DNA from: Moniliella sp. 'wahieum'
Taxonomy: Eukaryota > Basidiomycota > Moniliellomycetes > Moniliellales > Moniliellaceae
Assembly (NCBI GenBank): GCA_003971905.1
Contig: RSEE01000014.1
Coordinates: 62,001-126,000 of the forward strand
Reading direction: 5' to 3'
DNA: 64,000 nucleotides
Under the pieces are notes generated by a model. That model was not told where the DNA came from and ran no database searches. It saw only the letters and a list, made by a program, of their open reading frames with translations. The position numbers and the translations under genes were made by a program. Of the stretch, positions 11,844 to 24,123 are shown one piece after another. Numbering within the stretch: position 1 is the first letter of the stretch; every line of letters begins with the position of its first letter.

Positions 11844-13397
11844 TCACACCTTGGGCAGCACAGGTGCGTCCGGCACGCTGCCCAGCGGCGACATGGCCTT
11901 GTCTGTGCTGGGCGTCTGCATCTCCGGACTGTTCTGGCGCGCAATCTCGTCCGACTCTCCCTTGCTCACCTTTTCATCGGCCGCCGTGGCGGCCGCACGG
12001 GCCGCGATCCGCTCGGCGCGCATGCGCTGGTGGGCTTTGCGCCGGCGCGACTCCCAGATCTTGTACTCTTTGCCCTTGTAGGTAAACACGAGCCCCAGGC
12101 GTCCCTCGGCCCACATGCGGTAGTTGAGGTAGGCCGCTACGACCGCCCAGAAGAGGCGTACGAAATCGTCGCGCCGTAGCTCCACGAGTTGTTCTGGACA
12201 GTCTAGAGTTAGCATGGCATCCCTTTTGGCTCCTCCCAGCAAGGTATAGGTAGCCCACAACAGCCAGAACGGCAAAACAAAGCGTCTCTTCACGTACCCA
12301 GCCAAACAGCGAATTCAGAATACTCCATCCCGTTCCGCCCCCCTTGTCCTCCGGGTTGCCCGTGTCGAAGTGGACAAACACGTTCCACGGTGCATAGGAG
12401 CCGGGCCCGAGCCCGACTCAGCCGCCGCATCGCCGACCAACTGGACATACTTGTAAAACTGAAGGTAGTACACCGCACGGGAAAACATCCCGGCCGCAAT
12501 GATCAGCAGCGCACACGTCGAGAACAAGAGGAACATCTTGACCCGCTTGGCCCATGCGCCCCCGCGCCAAATCAGAATACCAATCCCAAACCCGATGGCC
12601 AACCCGACAATCGCGGGAATGGAATGGAACTCGCTGGCAGGCCGAGCGAGACACCGCCAATGAACACCACGCCTTCCAGCCCCTCACGAAGCGTGGTATG
12701 AGCGGGATGGTAAACATGACCCATTCTGGCTTGCTGCGCATGGAGGCCAAGTCGGTGCTTTTCTTTCTTGGGTGGGCAAGCCAAAGAACCGACGTTTGAG
12801 CTCCGCTCGTGGCCTGGGAGGGGGAGCGCATCGCCATGCTGGACCGCTTTGGCAGCCCGCTTACGTTCTTGCTTCTCAATTGCCTCGCGATACGCATTTT
12901 TGAGCTTGACGCTCCATTTGGCCTTGGACCGGTCGGCACGGAGAATGGCCATGCTCATGGGCAAAATGAGAATGACGGCAATCAGGTTGAAGATGCCCTC
13001 CCAGAGTTCTTCGGCTTTGCCGTACAGGTCATTGACCTGCGTGTAAAACACGGCCAAAAACGCCGCGCCAATGCAGAACGCAATAATCAGCCCAGTAAAC
13101 GCACCAAGGAAGATGGATTTGCGCAGCTGCTTGATGAGCACCTTGCGCTCCAACTCGACGTGCTCGGTGGTCTCGCGCGTGCCATCGAAATCGTCTGGGG
13201 GCCGCTTAATCTCGTCCGGATCCGCCTCGTCATCTGGCCTGAGCTCGGCAGTTTGAGGTCATCCTTAACCAAGGACTCGACCGAGGCCAAGAGGATACCA
13301 ATGACCAACGAGGCCTCCATCGCCTCGCGCCAGGCGATGAAGAGGAAGGTGCAAAGACCTTGTTGCCGGTATTGCCAATGATTGGCGCAGTAGACAT
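11844..13397 (-). CDS. FTR1: High-affinity plasma-membrane iron permease
   Basis: The minus-strand ATG at 13397-13395 begins MSTAPIIGNTG and soon reaches FIAWREAMEASLVIGILLAS; REAME is the first REXXE iron-binding motif. The second, TTLREGLEGVVFIGGVSLG, lies near 12690. Both are essential in the family. Seven membrane helices are expected; several are visible (for example FTGLIIAFCIGAAFLAVFY). An intron at 12194-12297 (GTACGT...CAG) falls between NSLFGW and NNSWSYGATISY, a normal place in fungal FTR1. The C-terminus is charged and cytosolic (ARAAATAADEKVSKGE), ending VLPKV at 11844. FTR1 works in complex with a multicopper ferroxidase, and FET3 lies divergently 2.2 kb away, which fits perfectly. 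Expected length is about 480 residues. Frame changes occur, for example shortly after KVFAP and in the IRTR segment. Confidence 0.95.
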
Positions 13398-15579
13398 GGT
13401 GGTGGTCGCGTGCGCCCAGTGGTGGGAAGAGGAAGGAAAGGATGGGCTGCCTAGGCGTAGGCAATCTTTATTGTTTTACTGTGAGAAATGCGCTGGATGA
13501 GCACAAGGAGGGGGGGGCGAGAGACAGGTACGATATGTGAAAGGCGAGGGGCGCTGAACGTTGGTTGAGGCCCGGGGGAAGCCTGGGGGGACAGACGGAT
13601 TTGTCCGCCACGGTGCCAGTGCACATGAGCGCATGAACGCACTAAGGTACGAGAAAGTACGGAGTGAATATGTAGTGAAGTACTGCCCCTGTGACATATG
13701 TGAGGATGCACGGAAGGTTTTCGAGCAACGCAGAGCCGACGAGAGAGCTCAGAGACAGAGAGCCGTAGTCCTACGCAGACGGGATGGAGTGGGAGGGAGG
13801 GGATGCGTGCTGTGCATTGCTCGTGTCGTTTGGCTTGCTCCCCCGTAGGCCCTACGAGAGAGACATGTTGGGCTACTGAGTACTGTACTTGCGAATTAGC
13901 GCTTCGCACTTCCAGCGGTGCCTGAGCTGGCTTGGGCGCGCCTCCACTGCACGGGGTGCATCGAGTGTCAAGTGTGGTGTATCTTCGCATCAGATGGGCC
14001 AGACCGCATGTGGTAGGAGGGCACAACCGCATGTTTCGGGCGGGTTGGACGGACGTTGCATGATTTATCGATTATCAGACTGGAGACATGTGCGTGTTGC
14101 CATCGGACAGCAGCATCTCTGCGTGCTCGTGCGTGTGCTTGGCTTGCACCCTGCAACGCGAGGGAGGGGAGGGAGGGAGGGAAAGGGGCTGTCTGTTGAC
14201 TGGGGCTTGAAGCTTAACGACGCACTCTGGCCCCAGCTGCCACTGGGCCAGAGCCCCATGGTCTCACGCGCCCGTTCTCCAGAACCTTTCTGCTCGCCCA
14301 GACCGACCGACTGCGACCTAGCTCGCGCCCGTTTTCGGTTTGCAGTCTGCATCAGATCGATCAAATCTCAGATCCCTAGGGTCCCTAGGCCTTGGTCCAA
14401 TCTGTTCCGAACTTTCCTCTGCCCGCGCTCACCGGCTCACCCACCACCACCGCATCTCTGCGCCCTTCTCGACGCTCGAGCCACGGATAATCCCGCGCGG
14501 ATAGGCTGGTGCTAGTTGCTCGTTGCAGTCCTCCTCGTGCCTCGGTCTACCTCTGCAATGGGCGCTCTTGGCACCGATGGAGCTGGTTGGCGTGGCGCCC
14601 AGGTGACTAATATTGGGGGGGAGTGACTAGTTCGTGACTAGGGAGGAGGTGCACATCGGATGGAGATAGTTGCCACCGAGCAAAGCAGCTGCTTCCCCGC
14701 AATCAAATAACGCAGCAGGAAGGCGCTGGAGTGGGCGTGCGATATTTCGCATCTGATGAAAAAAAAGGGCAGCCATGCCATCACAGAGGCAGGGGGGCAG
14801 TGCTGTGTTATCAGATGGGGCGAGCTTCTATCGCGGGGGCGAGTAGGTACGTACCATAGCCAAGCTGGGGTCAGCGAACCCATCAGATTCGCGATGCGAG
14901 GCCGAGGGAGGCAAAAGGGTCGCTGGGCAAGCTGCCCCCCCATCCTGCCTCTGCCTCCACGCTCCCCAGGCGAGTGCGAGGGCGGGAGGGAGGTGGAGCC
15001 CGCCAGGAACGATCATCGACATCCTCCGCACGCACAACGACGCATGCCATCCGTCGCCGTGTAGAGTATGCTAGTGCCTGCGTCGCCGCCGAGCGCCAAG
15101 GAGAGAAACAGCATGCGTTCCACCGCGCATCAGGGCGTGTTGCCTGTGCGCATCCTGTTCAGCTGCTCTTCACGCGCAGGAAAAAAAAACTCCTCCACTC
15201 ACACGCCGCATGCGGTCGCCTGTCGGGCAGAGCATGCGATCGATGGAATCGGGTTGGTGCGGTGCCCAGTGCTGCCCCCCGCAGGGTCCCAGCAGGTGCC
15301 AGCACGCCCAGCATGACAGAGCAGAGATGCTATCGACTGCATCCGCCCAGACCTCGTACTCATCAAGCTTTCAGCGTCAAGATAGCTCTTGCATCAAGAC
15401 CCTGTGTCACCCTTCCTACCCCCTTGGACCTACCTCAGGCACAGCCACCCCTCCCCCTCCTCCTCGACACCTCGGCGCTCGCTGTAGTATAACTAACTAA
15501 CCGCCCGCTTCTTCTTCTCTCGCCCTTCTCTTTTCTGCCACCGTGTCTGTCCTCCCTCCGTCTGTCGTCTGCCTGCGCC
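13398..15579. promoter_or_regulatory. Shared divergent upstream region of FTR1 and FET3
   Basis: This 2.2-kb interval separates the start codons of the two iron-uptake genes and must contain both promoters. Sites of the form HGATAR, bound by fungal GATA-type iron repressors (Urbs1/SreA/Sfu1 class), occur at 14065-14070, 14072-14077 and 14808-14813 among others. Their number is about what chance predicts for this length, so they are candidates only. Pyrimidine-rich DNA lies just 5' of the FET3 start. No convincing gene is seen inside. Confidence 0.55.
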
Positions 15580-17725
15580 ATGGGTCCTCTTGTCCTCGCC
15601 GCCGCCACGGCGTTCCTCACGGCCGGCCGCGTGTCGGGTGCGTTTGTCGACCAGTACTATAGCATGGACTGGGTGCCGAACCAGGACCCCGGTGCTGGGC
15701 AAGCCGCGCTCGGCCGTCGGCTACAACAACACCTGGCCCCCACCCGTCATCAATGTCAACTCGACCGACCGCCTGCACGTGACGGTGTACAACAACCTCG
15801 GCCAAGGCGGCTCACTCCACAGCCACGGCATCTTCTTTAACAACACGGCCTACTACGACGGCACCACTCCGCTCACCCAGTGCCCCATCCCGCCCGGCGG
15901 CAACTTGACGTACGAGATTCTGAATTCGGAGCGGGCTGCACCAACTCGACCCAGAATGTGGGCACGTACTGGATGCACTCCCACTCCGAGGGCGCCTACA
16001 CTGACGGCATGCGCGCGCCCCTCATTATCCACCCCACCCAGGGCAGCGCCCACCAGTACGACGATGATTACACCATCCTCTTAGCGACTGGTACACGCGC
16101 TACAACAACGATTTGCTCAACAATGAATTTTTAAACAAGAAGAACCCGACCGGCGCCGAGCCCGTGCCGGACCGTTGCTTGAGTACGTCTACCCTGCCCT
16201 GCCCTTCCCTCTTCTCTCTCTCTCTCTCTCTCTCGAAGGAGACGGACTCGTTCTTTTCTTGCTCCTCCTCCTCCTCCTCCTCCTCCTCCTCTCGCCTCGT
16301 CTGCGTAGGTTTCCGCTGACTGTAGGATCGCAGTGTACGCCGCTCGCACGCGGCAGGACGGGCCAACCAACCCGCCCTACCTCTCCGGCTTTAACGAGAA
16401 TGTGACGATTCCTTTTGAACCCGGCAAGACGTATCGCCTCCGGTTTACCAACGTGGGTATCTTTGCCATGGCCAACCTGTGGATTGACGGACACGATATG
16501 CGTATCATTGAGGTGGATGGTGTTGAAACGGAGGAGTACCCGACCGACGTGGTTCCCCTCGACAGCGCAGCGGGTCAGCGTCCTCGTCACGGCGCGCAAC
16601 GATACGTCCAAGGACTGGCAACTCAACTCATACCAGAACACGGACATGTACGATGTGGTGCCGTCGCAGCTGCGGCTGTGGGAGTACATTCGGATTGGGT
16701 ATGCAGACCATCCGCAAGAGCTGGGTCCGACGACGGAGAAGTCAGAGTTCAACTTTTTCAACGACATGGACCTGCGGCCGATTGAAGCCAAGCCGATTCT
16801 CAGTCCCGACTCGAAGACGCTGGTGCCGTTCAACTTCAACACGTTCCGCAGCAACAAGAATTACGCTACGATCATGGAGGCCCAAACCACGTTTATTGCC
16901 CCGCAGACCCCGGCGATGTTTACCGCTTGAGCATGGGCGCCGATGCGCGCAACATGGCGGTCTATGGGCCGGGAGGAAACGCGTTCCTCGGTGAATGGTT
17001 GACCACGGTAGAGATTACGATTCAGAACCTTGACACGGGCGAGCATCCGTTCCATCTGCACGGATTTGTGTTCCAGATTGTGCAAAAGGTACAGGACTAC
17101 ACGACCGCACCACCGGTCAATGAGTCGCAGGTCGCTCCAATTCGGAGAGATACAGTGTCCATCCAGCGGGAGGACAGGTGGTGCTGCGTGTGTTTATTGA
17201 TGCGCCAGGCGTTTGGTTCTTGCACTGCCACATCAGTGGCATCTCCAGGTACGTGAGGCTCCTTTTCCGTCTTTTGAGTTTGGGGGTTGGGTTGTTAGGC
17301 CCGCGAGGCAGGACCCGAACCAACGGTCGTCCAAGGCTATAGGTACTGACGCTTTCTTTGTTCTGAATCACAGAGCGGCTTGGCGCCATGTTGGTTGCTG
17401 CGCCTGAGCGGATTCAAAGTGAGATCCACTTGCCCGACGGGATGAAGGAGCACTGTGCGGCAATGAACTTGCCCAGCGAGGCAATGCGGGGGGGCTGTAC
17501 TCGCTGACGGACTTTGGCACGCTGCCTGGGCAACCGGAGATGTTCCCCGTGGGCTGGACGGGCAAGGCGACGGGCGCGTTCATTGGGTGCTTGATTAGTG
17601 CCTTGCTGGGTATTGGGAGCATTGTGGTGTACGGCTCGGGCGAAGCCGACCCGGACGAGGAGTACATTCTCAAGACCAAGTGGTACAAGGCCCTGTGGAA
17701 CAAGGCCCGGTCCAGCAAGGCCTAA
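15580..17725 (+). CDS. FET3: Multicopper ferroxidase of the high-affinity iron uptake complex
   Basis: ATGGGTCCT at 15580 opens a signal peptide (LVLAAATAFLTAGRVSG). Copper ligands are visible in order: HSHGIFFN, YWMHSHSEG, HPFHLHGF and WFLHCHIS..H. The residues DGHDMRIIEVDG and the EYPTDVVPLD region also match Fet3-type oxidases. A single C-terminal membrane helix (FIGCLISALLGIGSIVVYG) precedes a short charged tail ending at 17725. Introns lie at 16183-16333 and 17249-17373, both GTACGT...AG. Without introns the length is about 620 residues, normal for Fet3. It oxidises Fe(II) to Fe(III), which FTR1 imports. Frame changes are frequent. The clearest is beside the last copper cluster, where one T is missing before the second intron and one G just after it; with those bases the family sequence HCHISWHLQSGLGAM is exact, so these look like sequencing errors. 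Confidence 0.96.
16212..16296 (+). repeat. CT and CTC microsatellites within FET3 intron 1
   Basis: A TC dinucleotide tract (about 16212-16235) and a CTC trinucleotide tract (about 16261-16293) make up most of the first intron of FET3. They enlarge its polypyrimidine content; the intron is 151 nt, longer than most others in the window. Confidence 0.8.
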
Positions 17726-18379
17726 TTAGCGTTAGGGCTTCGTATATGCTTCTACTCCTTTGTTGGATACCGTTTTGGGCCCGCACGATCTCCCCCTCCC
17801 GGCCCTCTTGCCCAATTTTTATGCGATGACTGGTACGATGAGACCTCTGCAATGTGTTCATATCAAATGGCTGGAACAGGTGATGGCCAGTGGGTGGAGG
17901 CTGGAAGTGGATGTGGTGGCCATGTCCACAGCGTAGATGAGAGGATGAGCACGAATAGCTGAGGTTGTGCGTTGTACTGCGGACGAGAAGAAAGCCACAC
18001 AGAAGCTGATCATCATCAGCAAGGGATGTATTCTCATGTACGTTTGTTGCGTATACTGTGCAGGAGCAACACACCTACTCACACATCATGTGATGTACAT
18101 ATCACATGCAATGTCACACGTCACATTGCCTGGTCTGCAATGTTGCCTTTTGTCAAGGTTGAGAGCGATCTCAACTCAATCTGAGTACTCACAACTCACA
18201 ACTCAGTACTCACAACTCTCAACCCCCCAACTCTGAGATCAAAGAGAGAGTGGTTCCCGGTTACCCCGTGGGCGAATCTCGGTTGACGCGTCGAGCAACC
18301 TGGTTACTCCCATCAGGACGGGTTGCCGCTCGCTTCCACCCCGGCAGCTGGCATCGAGCACGCGCACAAGGGGGATCGC
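17726..18379. other. Intergenic region with ACTCA-type direct repeats
   Basis: No gene seen. A cluster of ACTCACAACTC/GAGTACTC-like units occupies about 18165-18235 and GGTTAC elements lie at 18259-18310. It separates FET3 from the acidic RGG gene. Confidence 0.6.
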
Positions 18380-20038
18380 ATGATCAGCGCCTCTCCTCCA
18401 GGGGAGCCTCGCCAGGCCAGGCGTTCCCTTCCCGCGCTTGACGACCCGACGATGACGACGGTGAAGAGGACGACTTTTGGGACCGCCTTCCGGCCGGTAT
18501 CCTTACCACGCTCGATGCGCCTTCCCATGCGCCTGCTCCCACCACCTCGCCCACGCACACCAGCCCGCCTCGCGGCTCGACCAGCTCCCTGCGCCGCCCC
18601 CGCGGCCTCCCCTCCATCCCCCTCACCCACTCTCGCCCCCGATGCAGGGACACAGCACAACCTCCCCTGCCGCCTTACTTCCCCCCGCACACATGCCCTC
18701 TCCCCCGCCAGCCTGCTCCCGCACACACGCCCCCCCCGGCCCACCACGTTCTCGCCGGCCTATCTGCCCAGGACATGTTCGGGGACATGTCCGACATTGA
18801 AGACCGATCCGAAACTGATCCGGACGCTGCCGCTCCCTTAGCTGACTCGCCTGCGCGCGTGGCTCGCCGCGCCCAGCACGCCCACACGCCCACCACACCC
18901 ACTTCCAGGTCAGATCGCTACCTCGCACAACCCAAACCTTGACCCAGATGCTGCATCCTCACTCGCCTGGAGCTCCCGCGTTGTCTTTGTGTCCGCCGCG
19001 CACGCCGGGGGGGAGGGAGGTGCCTCCCCCCCCCGCCCGACCTGATGGGTGTAGCGTTGTTGGACTGGTTTTGCGCAGTGGGCGCAGCCCGAGGGACGCG
19101 CGTGCCTACTCACGGAGCTGCCGCCGGACCGACAACGCGTGTACCGGGACCAGTTCTTGCTTGTCGACCGTCCGCCTGCGGCGGTGGGTGCCGCGTCGTT
19201 AGGCCCGTTCGGCCGGGCGGGCCGGATCAAGGCTTGGAAAGGCCTCCAGGTGGACCCCTTGGAGGAAGAGGAGGAGGAGGAGGAGGAGCAAGGACCAGAA
19301 CGTGAGGCCGAGCCTGGGGGGCTTGGGCTTGGCCACGCCGGCCCTGCTCTACCTGGCGCTCGCGGGCGCGGGACCGCTCGTGGTACTGTCCGTTGTGGCG
19401 TTCGTGGTAGCGCTCGTGGTGGTGTTCGTGGCGCTCGTGGTGGTGCTCGGGGACGCGGACGTGGTGCGGCCCGAGGACGGGGCAGGACCAAGGGTGTGTT
19501 TACAGCGACTGAGGTAACGGGCTCCGAAGCGACCAGCTCGCTCATAATCGCCGACAATGGCGCCGCTGGACCCGCGGCGGAGGGACAAGTGCAGGCAAGC
19601 CCTAGCCCCACGCGAGGGAATCCATCACTTTGTTATTGTAGTTTTCACTTGGCTGCCGAGTCGGCTTCTATGGCGAGGCAGGCGTGTGGGAATGTGAGGG
19701 ATGTAAATGATCAGAAAACCGCGCAGGGGGCGAGGGTGGGAAAAAGAAAGGTGAGGCTGATCGTTGTCTGCTCAGTGTATTCAGTAAGTGGGATGGACGT
19801 TTCGGTCCACATTTGCAAAGCTAGCTGGTCGCGTGGGTGTTGGGTGTACAAGTTGTTGGGTCGCGGAGGGTGTCGCCCGGGGGACCCACTGGATGGACGC
19901 GACTGGCGCTCTTGGTGCTCAAAACGAGCCTACCAGTGTGTTTCGATCGGTCATCGTTCCAAGCTCCTTCAAGCTTCAAGCTTCACGCTCTTCAAGGTTC
20001 CTTCGAGCTTCACTTTTTCAACTCGAAATCTACCGTAA
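18380..20038 (+). CDS. Unrecognised acidic and RGG-rich protein
   Basis: The ATG at 18380 starts MISASPPGEP and leads to an acidic block and EEDDFWDRLPAGILTTL, then a Pro/Thr-rich linker and QDMFGDMSDIEDRSETD. A probable intron (18909-19078, GTCAGA...GCGCAG) would join this to LLTELPPDRQRVYRDQFLLVD, followed by GRIKAWKGLQVD, a poly-Glu run coded by GAG repeats (about 19262-19290) and an RGG/GRG-rich tail (about 19360-19490). I do not recognise the ordered core (ELPPDRQRVYRDQ...KGLQVD). RGG tails usually bind RNA or receive arginine methylation; that is inference. Codon pattern and acidic composition support coding on this strand. The end is uncertain: the frame stays open to 20038, but the last 400 bases look non-coding. 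Frame changes occur near 18450 and 18720. Confidence 0.45.
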
Positions 20039-21714
20039 GCTGCATGATGTCAGTTGTGGAGGATAGGGCCCCTCTTGGGTCACAATCTCATTGGTTATAA
20101 TTGATCAGATCTACGGTGGGAAAGCCTCAGACCATCTGAATATTGCTGCAAAACACGCGCCCTTGGTCACCCCTCCCCATCATGTACATGATACGTGCAT
20201 GCATCATGAGATGCATCGACCATTGACACACTTTTCGTCGCTCCCGTTTCCCCTCGCTCCAAGGTGTGCGCAAATAAGTGGTGTATTCCCAACGGACGGG
20301 CAAGTGTTGTAGGGTCCGTCGTATTTAACCCGTAACCGATTACCGATCCAATCAAGAACTTGTGTGCTGCTTGCTAGTAAGTTTAGCGAGCGCTGTACTG
20401 TCGAGCTTGAGCGGCATCGCTGCCCGAAATACCACCAATTCCAAGAGCTTGGTGTGCATGTATACCGAGGATATATGTGGTGCAACTACTGACTTTTTCC
20501 AACACAAGGGTGCGCGCTAGATCGACAGAAGTTGGAGCGCGGGGCAGCGCCTTCCCCTTGGAGTTGGGTCCAGCTGCAGTTGTGGATCGATCAAGCTAGT
20601 GTCGATCAAGTGTGACAATTATTAACGTTCAACAACTCAGTGCTGAGTTACTCAACCGAGTAACTGCGTGCGCTGGTGGACTGGGTGTACGCGGTTTGGG
20701 CTGAGCGCTGAGCAGCTGCGCCTCGGCGCTGAATATTGAATGGAGGACAGGTGGGAGCGATGAGGCTGATGATCGATAAGGCTGCGATGAGGCGCAGAGG
20801 AGATGATGTGGGCTGTTGCGCACAACTACATACCATGGTCGGTGTGCTGCTGGTGACGGTGATCATCGAGATGATGTGTTTCGAAGTACTATAATGGACT
20901 CGGTGATATTGTGAGGACTCAATGAGTGCTCTGGTGCTGGCGAGCTGCGATAACCACGGGTGCGAGCGGGTCGAAGGGTGTTTGGGCGGCTCTCAAAGAG
21001 GAGCAGCGGGGGAGTGTATTGAGGTATGTCTCTCTCTGAGCCTCTATCGTGGAGGGAAACAAAGAAGGTGTGGAGCAGACTCGAGTTGGTAGGATGGTGG
21101 GGAGAGGTGGTGTTGAACGTTCAGATGAACGTTGAGCGTTGGAGCTTGATTGAAGCTTGCAGGTGGACCGACTTGCTGCTTACAGGGGGAGGGGAGGGGT
21201 CGTTGAAGCCTGTTCAAGCCCCCCGCCTGGCTCGCTTCGAAGGTTCGTCAAGGGGACAACGGCCGGCGAGTTGCCAACAATGGGCATTCCACAGGTGTGG
21301 CGCCCGCTTTCAGCCGCTGGTGCGTCGCGGGGGATGCGTCTCCCCCCGGGGCGTGGGGGCAGTGCCTCCACAGGCTCTCGCAGGCTCTCAGATCTCAGAT
21401 CTCACACCTCGCCCCCGGCCCGATGGTCTCTTCTTGACTGCCCCCATGCTCAGCCGGCCACAGCTGGGGTGGCAGCGGCGTGGCTGCGGCCCAGCGCACC
21501 AGCGCACCAGCGCAGTGTCCTTCCCCGCTCGCAATCGTATACATATCGGCATCTCAGATCTCAGCATCTCCGACTGCATCATGCACCACACTCGTGTCGA
21601 TACGAGTCCTCCAGGCGCCAGTAGTTACCACAAAACCCACTCTACACATCGGCTACCCCCAGCGCTTCCGCCAGCAACCGTCCACCCCCACCCCCACCCC
21701 GACCCCGACCAACC
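20039..21714. other. Intergenic region, no gene recognised
   Basis: This is one of the less GC-rich stretches of the window, with short overlapping open frames only. It contains a palindromic cluster CAACTCAGTGCTGAGTTACT with a nearby CGAGTAACTG copy around 20630-20670. The right end should include the promoter of the Ser/Pro-rich gene that starts at 21715. Confidence 0.5.
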
Positions 21715-22849
21715 ATGTCCACCGCTGTTGCTGAGTCCAGGCCAACCGTATCGAGCTCGAGCTCGAGCCTGGCTCGCTCATCGTCCCGTACCCGGCTCGG
21801 TCGCCTGCTCGCCAAGGCCAAGAGTGCGACGTCGCTGCATGCGGCCTTCCATTCATCTGCCGCCTCGCAACCACACTTATCCTCATCTGCCCCTCCCCTC
21901 CCACCCTCGCCCTTCCACCCATCGGTATTTGCGACTACCGCCACACCTGGCCCTAGGGAACCTGCGTTTCCGTCCAGCGTGGTTCCGGAACCCAAAGAGA
22001 GGGACGCTACTGCCGCGGTCAGTGGCCCTCATTATTTCCCGCCTGGCCCTGGGCCAGGCGGAGATGACGATACAGAAGGCCAATCTGGACGGACAGGAGG
22101 GACGCCACGAATACGCCATCGGCTCCTTAAACGAAGCCACTCCGTCTTGCCTCCTGTTCAGCCTAACAACACAGCACCCGCCCAACTACCCCATTGGGGC
22201 ATTGACACCGCCCATTCTCCATTTACTGCGCCTAGAGAAGCAGACAGCCACGTCTCGACCCATCCACGGGGTGCACGCACCTACCCTCCTCACCCCTTGT
22301 GTGCGGGAGACCTATGGCGCCCCTGTTCCCTGCCCTATTCACGGACGAAAGCACTCTTCTCCTCTCGCCTCTCCCAGTCCAGCGAGACGCGGGCCCAAGC
22401 GCATACCCTCTCTCCGATCTCGCTCTCTCTGACTCGATGGTGCAGGCGGTGAAAGACATGGGTGCAGGCCAGATCCCTTTGGCTACTCATACGCGGCACA
22501 GAGCCCAACGCAAAGCGCTGTCCATCTGGACTTGCACCATGACCTTGAACGGGGCCGACCATCAGGGAGCACCTTCTTCCCCGTATCTGCCTCTCCCACC
22601 GACGCGCGGGCTACCGATGTTGTGCCAGCGTGGAAGAAACGTAACCGTTCTCGCACGGGCAGCATAGGCAGCACGGGCACCCCAGGGAGAGTGCGGGAGG
22701 ATGAGTTTAACTTTTCAGCTGGCCGGGCACCCAGGACAAGGAGGAATAGGGGCACGGTGTTACCGCCAGTACCTCCTGTGCCATCTGTGCCCTCGGCGCT
22801 GCCCGCTCACCCCTCGGTGCCCTGCAGCCCCAGGAGAGATGTAGAATGA
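21715..22849 (+). CDS. Hypothetical Ser/Pro-rich protein
   Basis: ATGTCCACC at 21715 opens a frame rich in Ser, Arg and Pro (SSSSSLARSSSRTRLGRLLAKAKSAT). The middle is low in hydrophobic residues. After two frame changes near 22430-22530 the final segment reads TFFPVSASPTDARATD, then RSRTGSIGSTGTPGRVREDEF, and ends PCSPRRDVE at TGA 22847-22849. Length is about 378 residues and no intron is needed. No domain is recognised; the basic Ser-rich segments and RSRTGSIGS look like phosphorylation-prone disorder, which suggests a regulatory or scaffold protein but proves nothing. Confidence 0.48.
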
Positions 22850-24123
22850 CCGGATTGATGATTGATGAGCAAAGAGCCAGTGCTAGTGAGGGCGATGGAG
22901 CGAGGATTACCCCCAATAAAGGGAAGATACTATAGAGGAGATGATGCCCTCCGCTGGGTGGTTTCGTTGGTGGGAAAAGCAGTGACGGAGACGAGGGATG
23001 GAACTCGTTGGGGCTTCTGGAGATTGTGGAACGTGAAGCTTGAAGTGAGAATTTGAGGAGCTGAGTCCGGGAGCGTATCGGAAAAGCGGAGAGGGGTCCA
23101 ATGTGTGTGACCAGCACATGTGCCGGGAGCAGGAGGGGCAGCGAAGAGCTGTACTAGGCACAGCGCTACCATCTTGTATCAACATCCTTTTACCGTGCAA
23201 TCCATCCTTGACTCCACAGGCAACAACTCTCCTGCGTTTCTCTTTTAGATTTTAGCAGCCGTCCCAGACCAGCATCCAAGAACCAACTCTTGGTCTTCCA
23301 TTGTGTACAGGACCCTCTGTGGGCGAATTATGTTTCCGTCTCGCGTTCCTGGCACTGGATGCAGTTCTTGTCGCATTCTGCTTGTTCCAACAGGGAAAAG
23401 AGGCCATTCTCCCGTCCTGATCCTCCGCATCATGCTCTAGTAGGTCCCATCACTCTCGGTAGTCAATACACATTGCTTTCCTCCCACGCCTCGTCCCGTC
23501 CTCTTCCTCTGCATTCGATTCGTTGAGGACGCGGGTGTCAGAGATGACGCACACGAGCTGGATCTATATTGTCGTCGAACTTCAGTATCCAATCCCCTTC
23601 ATGCATATCCGGCCACGATTCTACCATAGAGTTGAGTTGTTCCAAAATGAAGACAGGACCTGTACGTCCCTGCCGTTGTTGTGTATCCTTCTGGCAACTA
23701 ACCCCTGCATTCTATAGGACAACGGATGTTACGGGCGGACGCGTGCTGGCGATTTAGCGGAGCCCGCCGATCCCGTTTCAAGCCCCAGACCTGTCGCCCT
23801 ATTCTGCCAATAGGAATGGCGGTTACCCTAGTCGATTGTGGGAGCTCCTGACTATGGAGACTTTGGTTCTCAACTCTCGGTGAGGTACTGAGTTCAGTAG
23901 TGCTGTGTGCATAGGAAAGCGAAAATTGCCGTGTTCTTAACCCTAGGTTAGCACATCACGTGCCGCGGGACGCTGGGATGATCGATGACATGCATGGCAG
24001 AGATGGGCGCGATGATCGACGATCGATGATCCACCAACGGGGCGGAATGGGTTGTTTCCGCCCCTGGCCAACCTGCGTTCTTCTCGTCTTCTCGCGGCGC
24101 AGAGAGGCGGCGGCTGCCCCACC
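22850..24123. other. Intergenic region, no gene recognised
   Basis: Composition is near neutral in GC. Two plus-strand frames of 60-80 codons (about 23290-23720) show no family resemblance and no good codon bias. The final 150 bases hold TGATCGATGATC-like palindromes near 24010-24030 and should include the uL10m promoter. Confidence 0.5.

Noticed and set aside
13398-15579. Claim of a cluster of GATA-type iron-regulatory sites.
   Set aside because: HGATAR sites exist, but a rough count equals the chance expectation for 2.2 kb on two strands.
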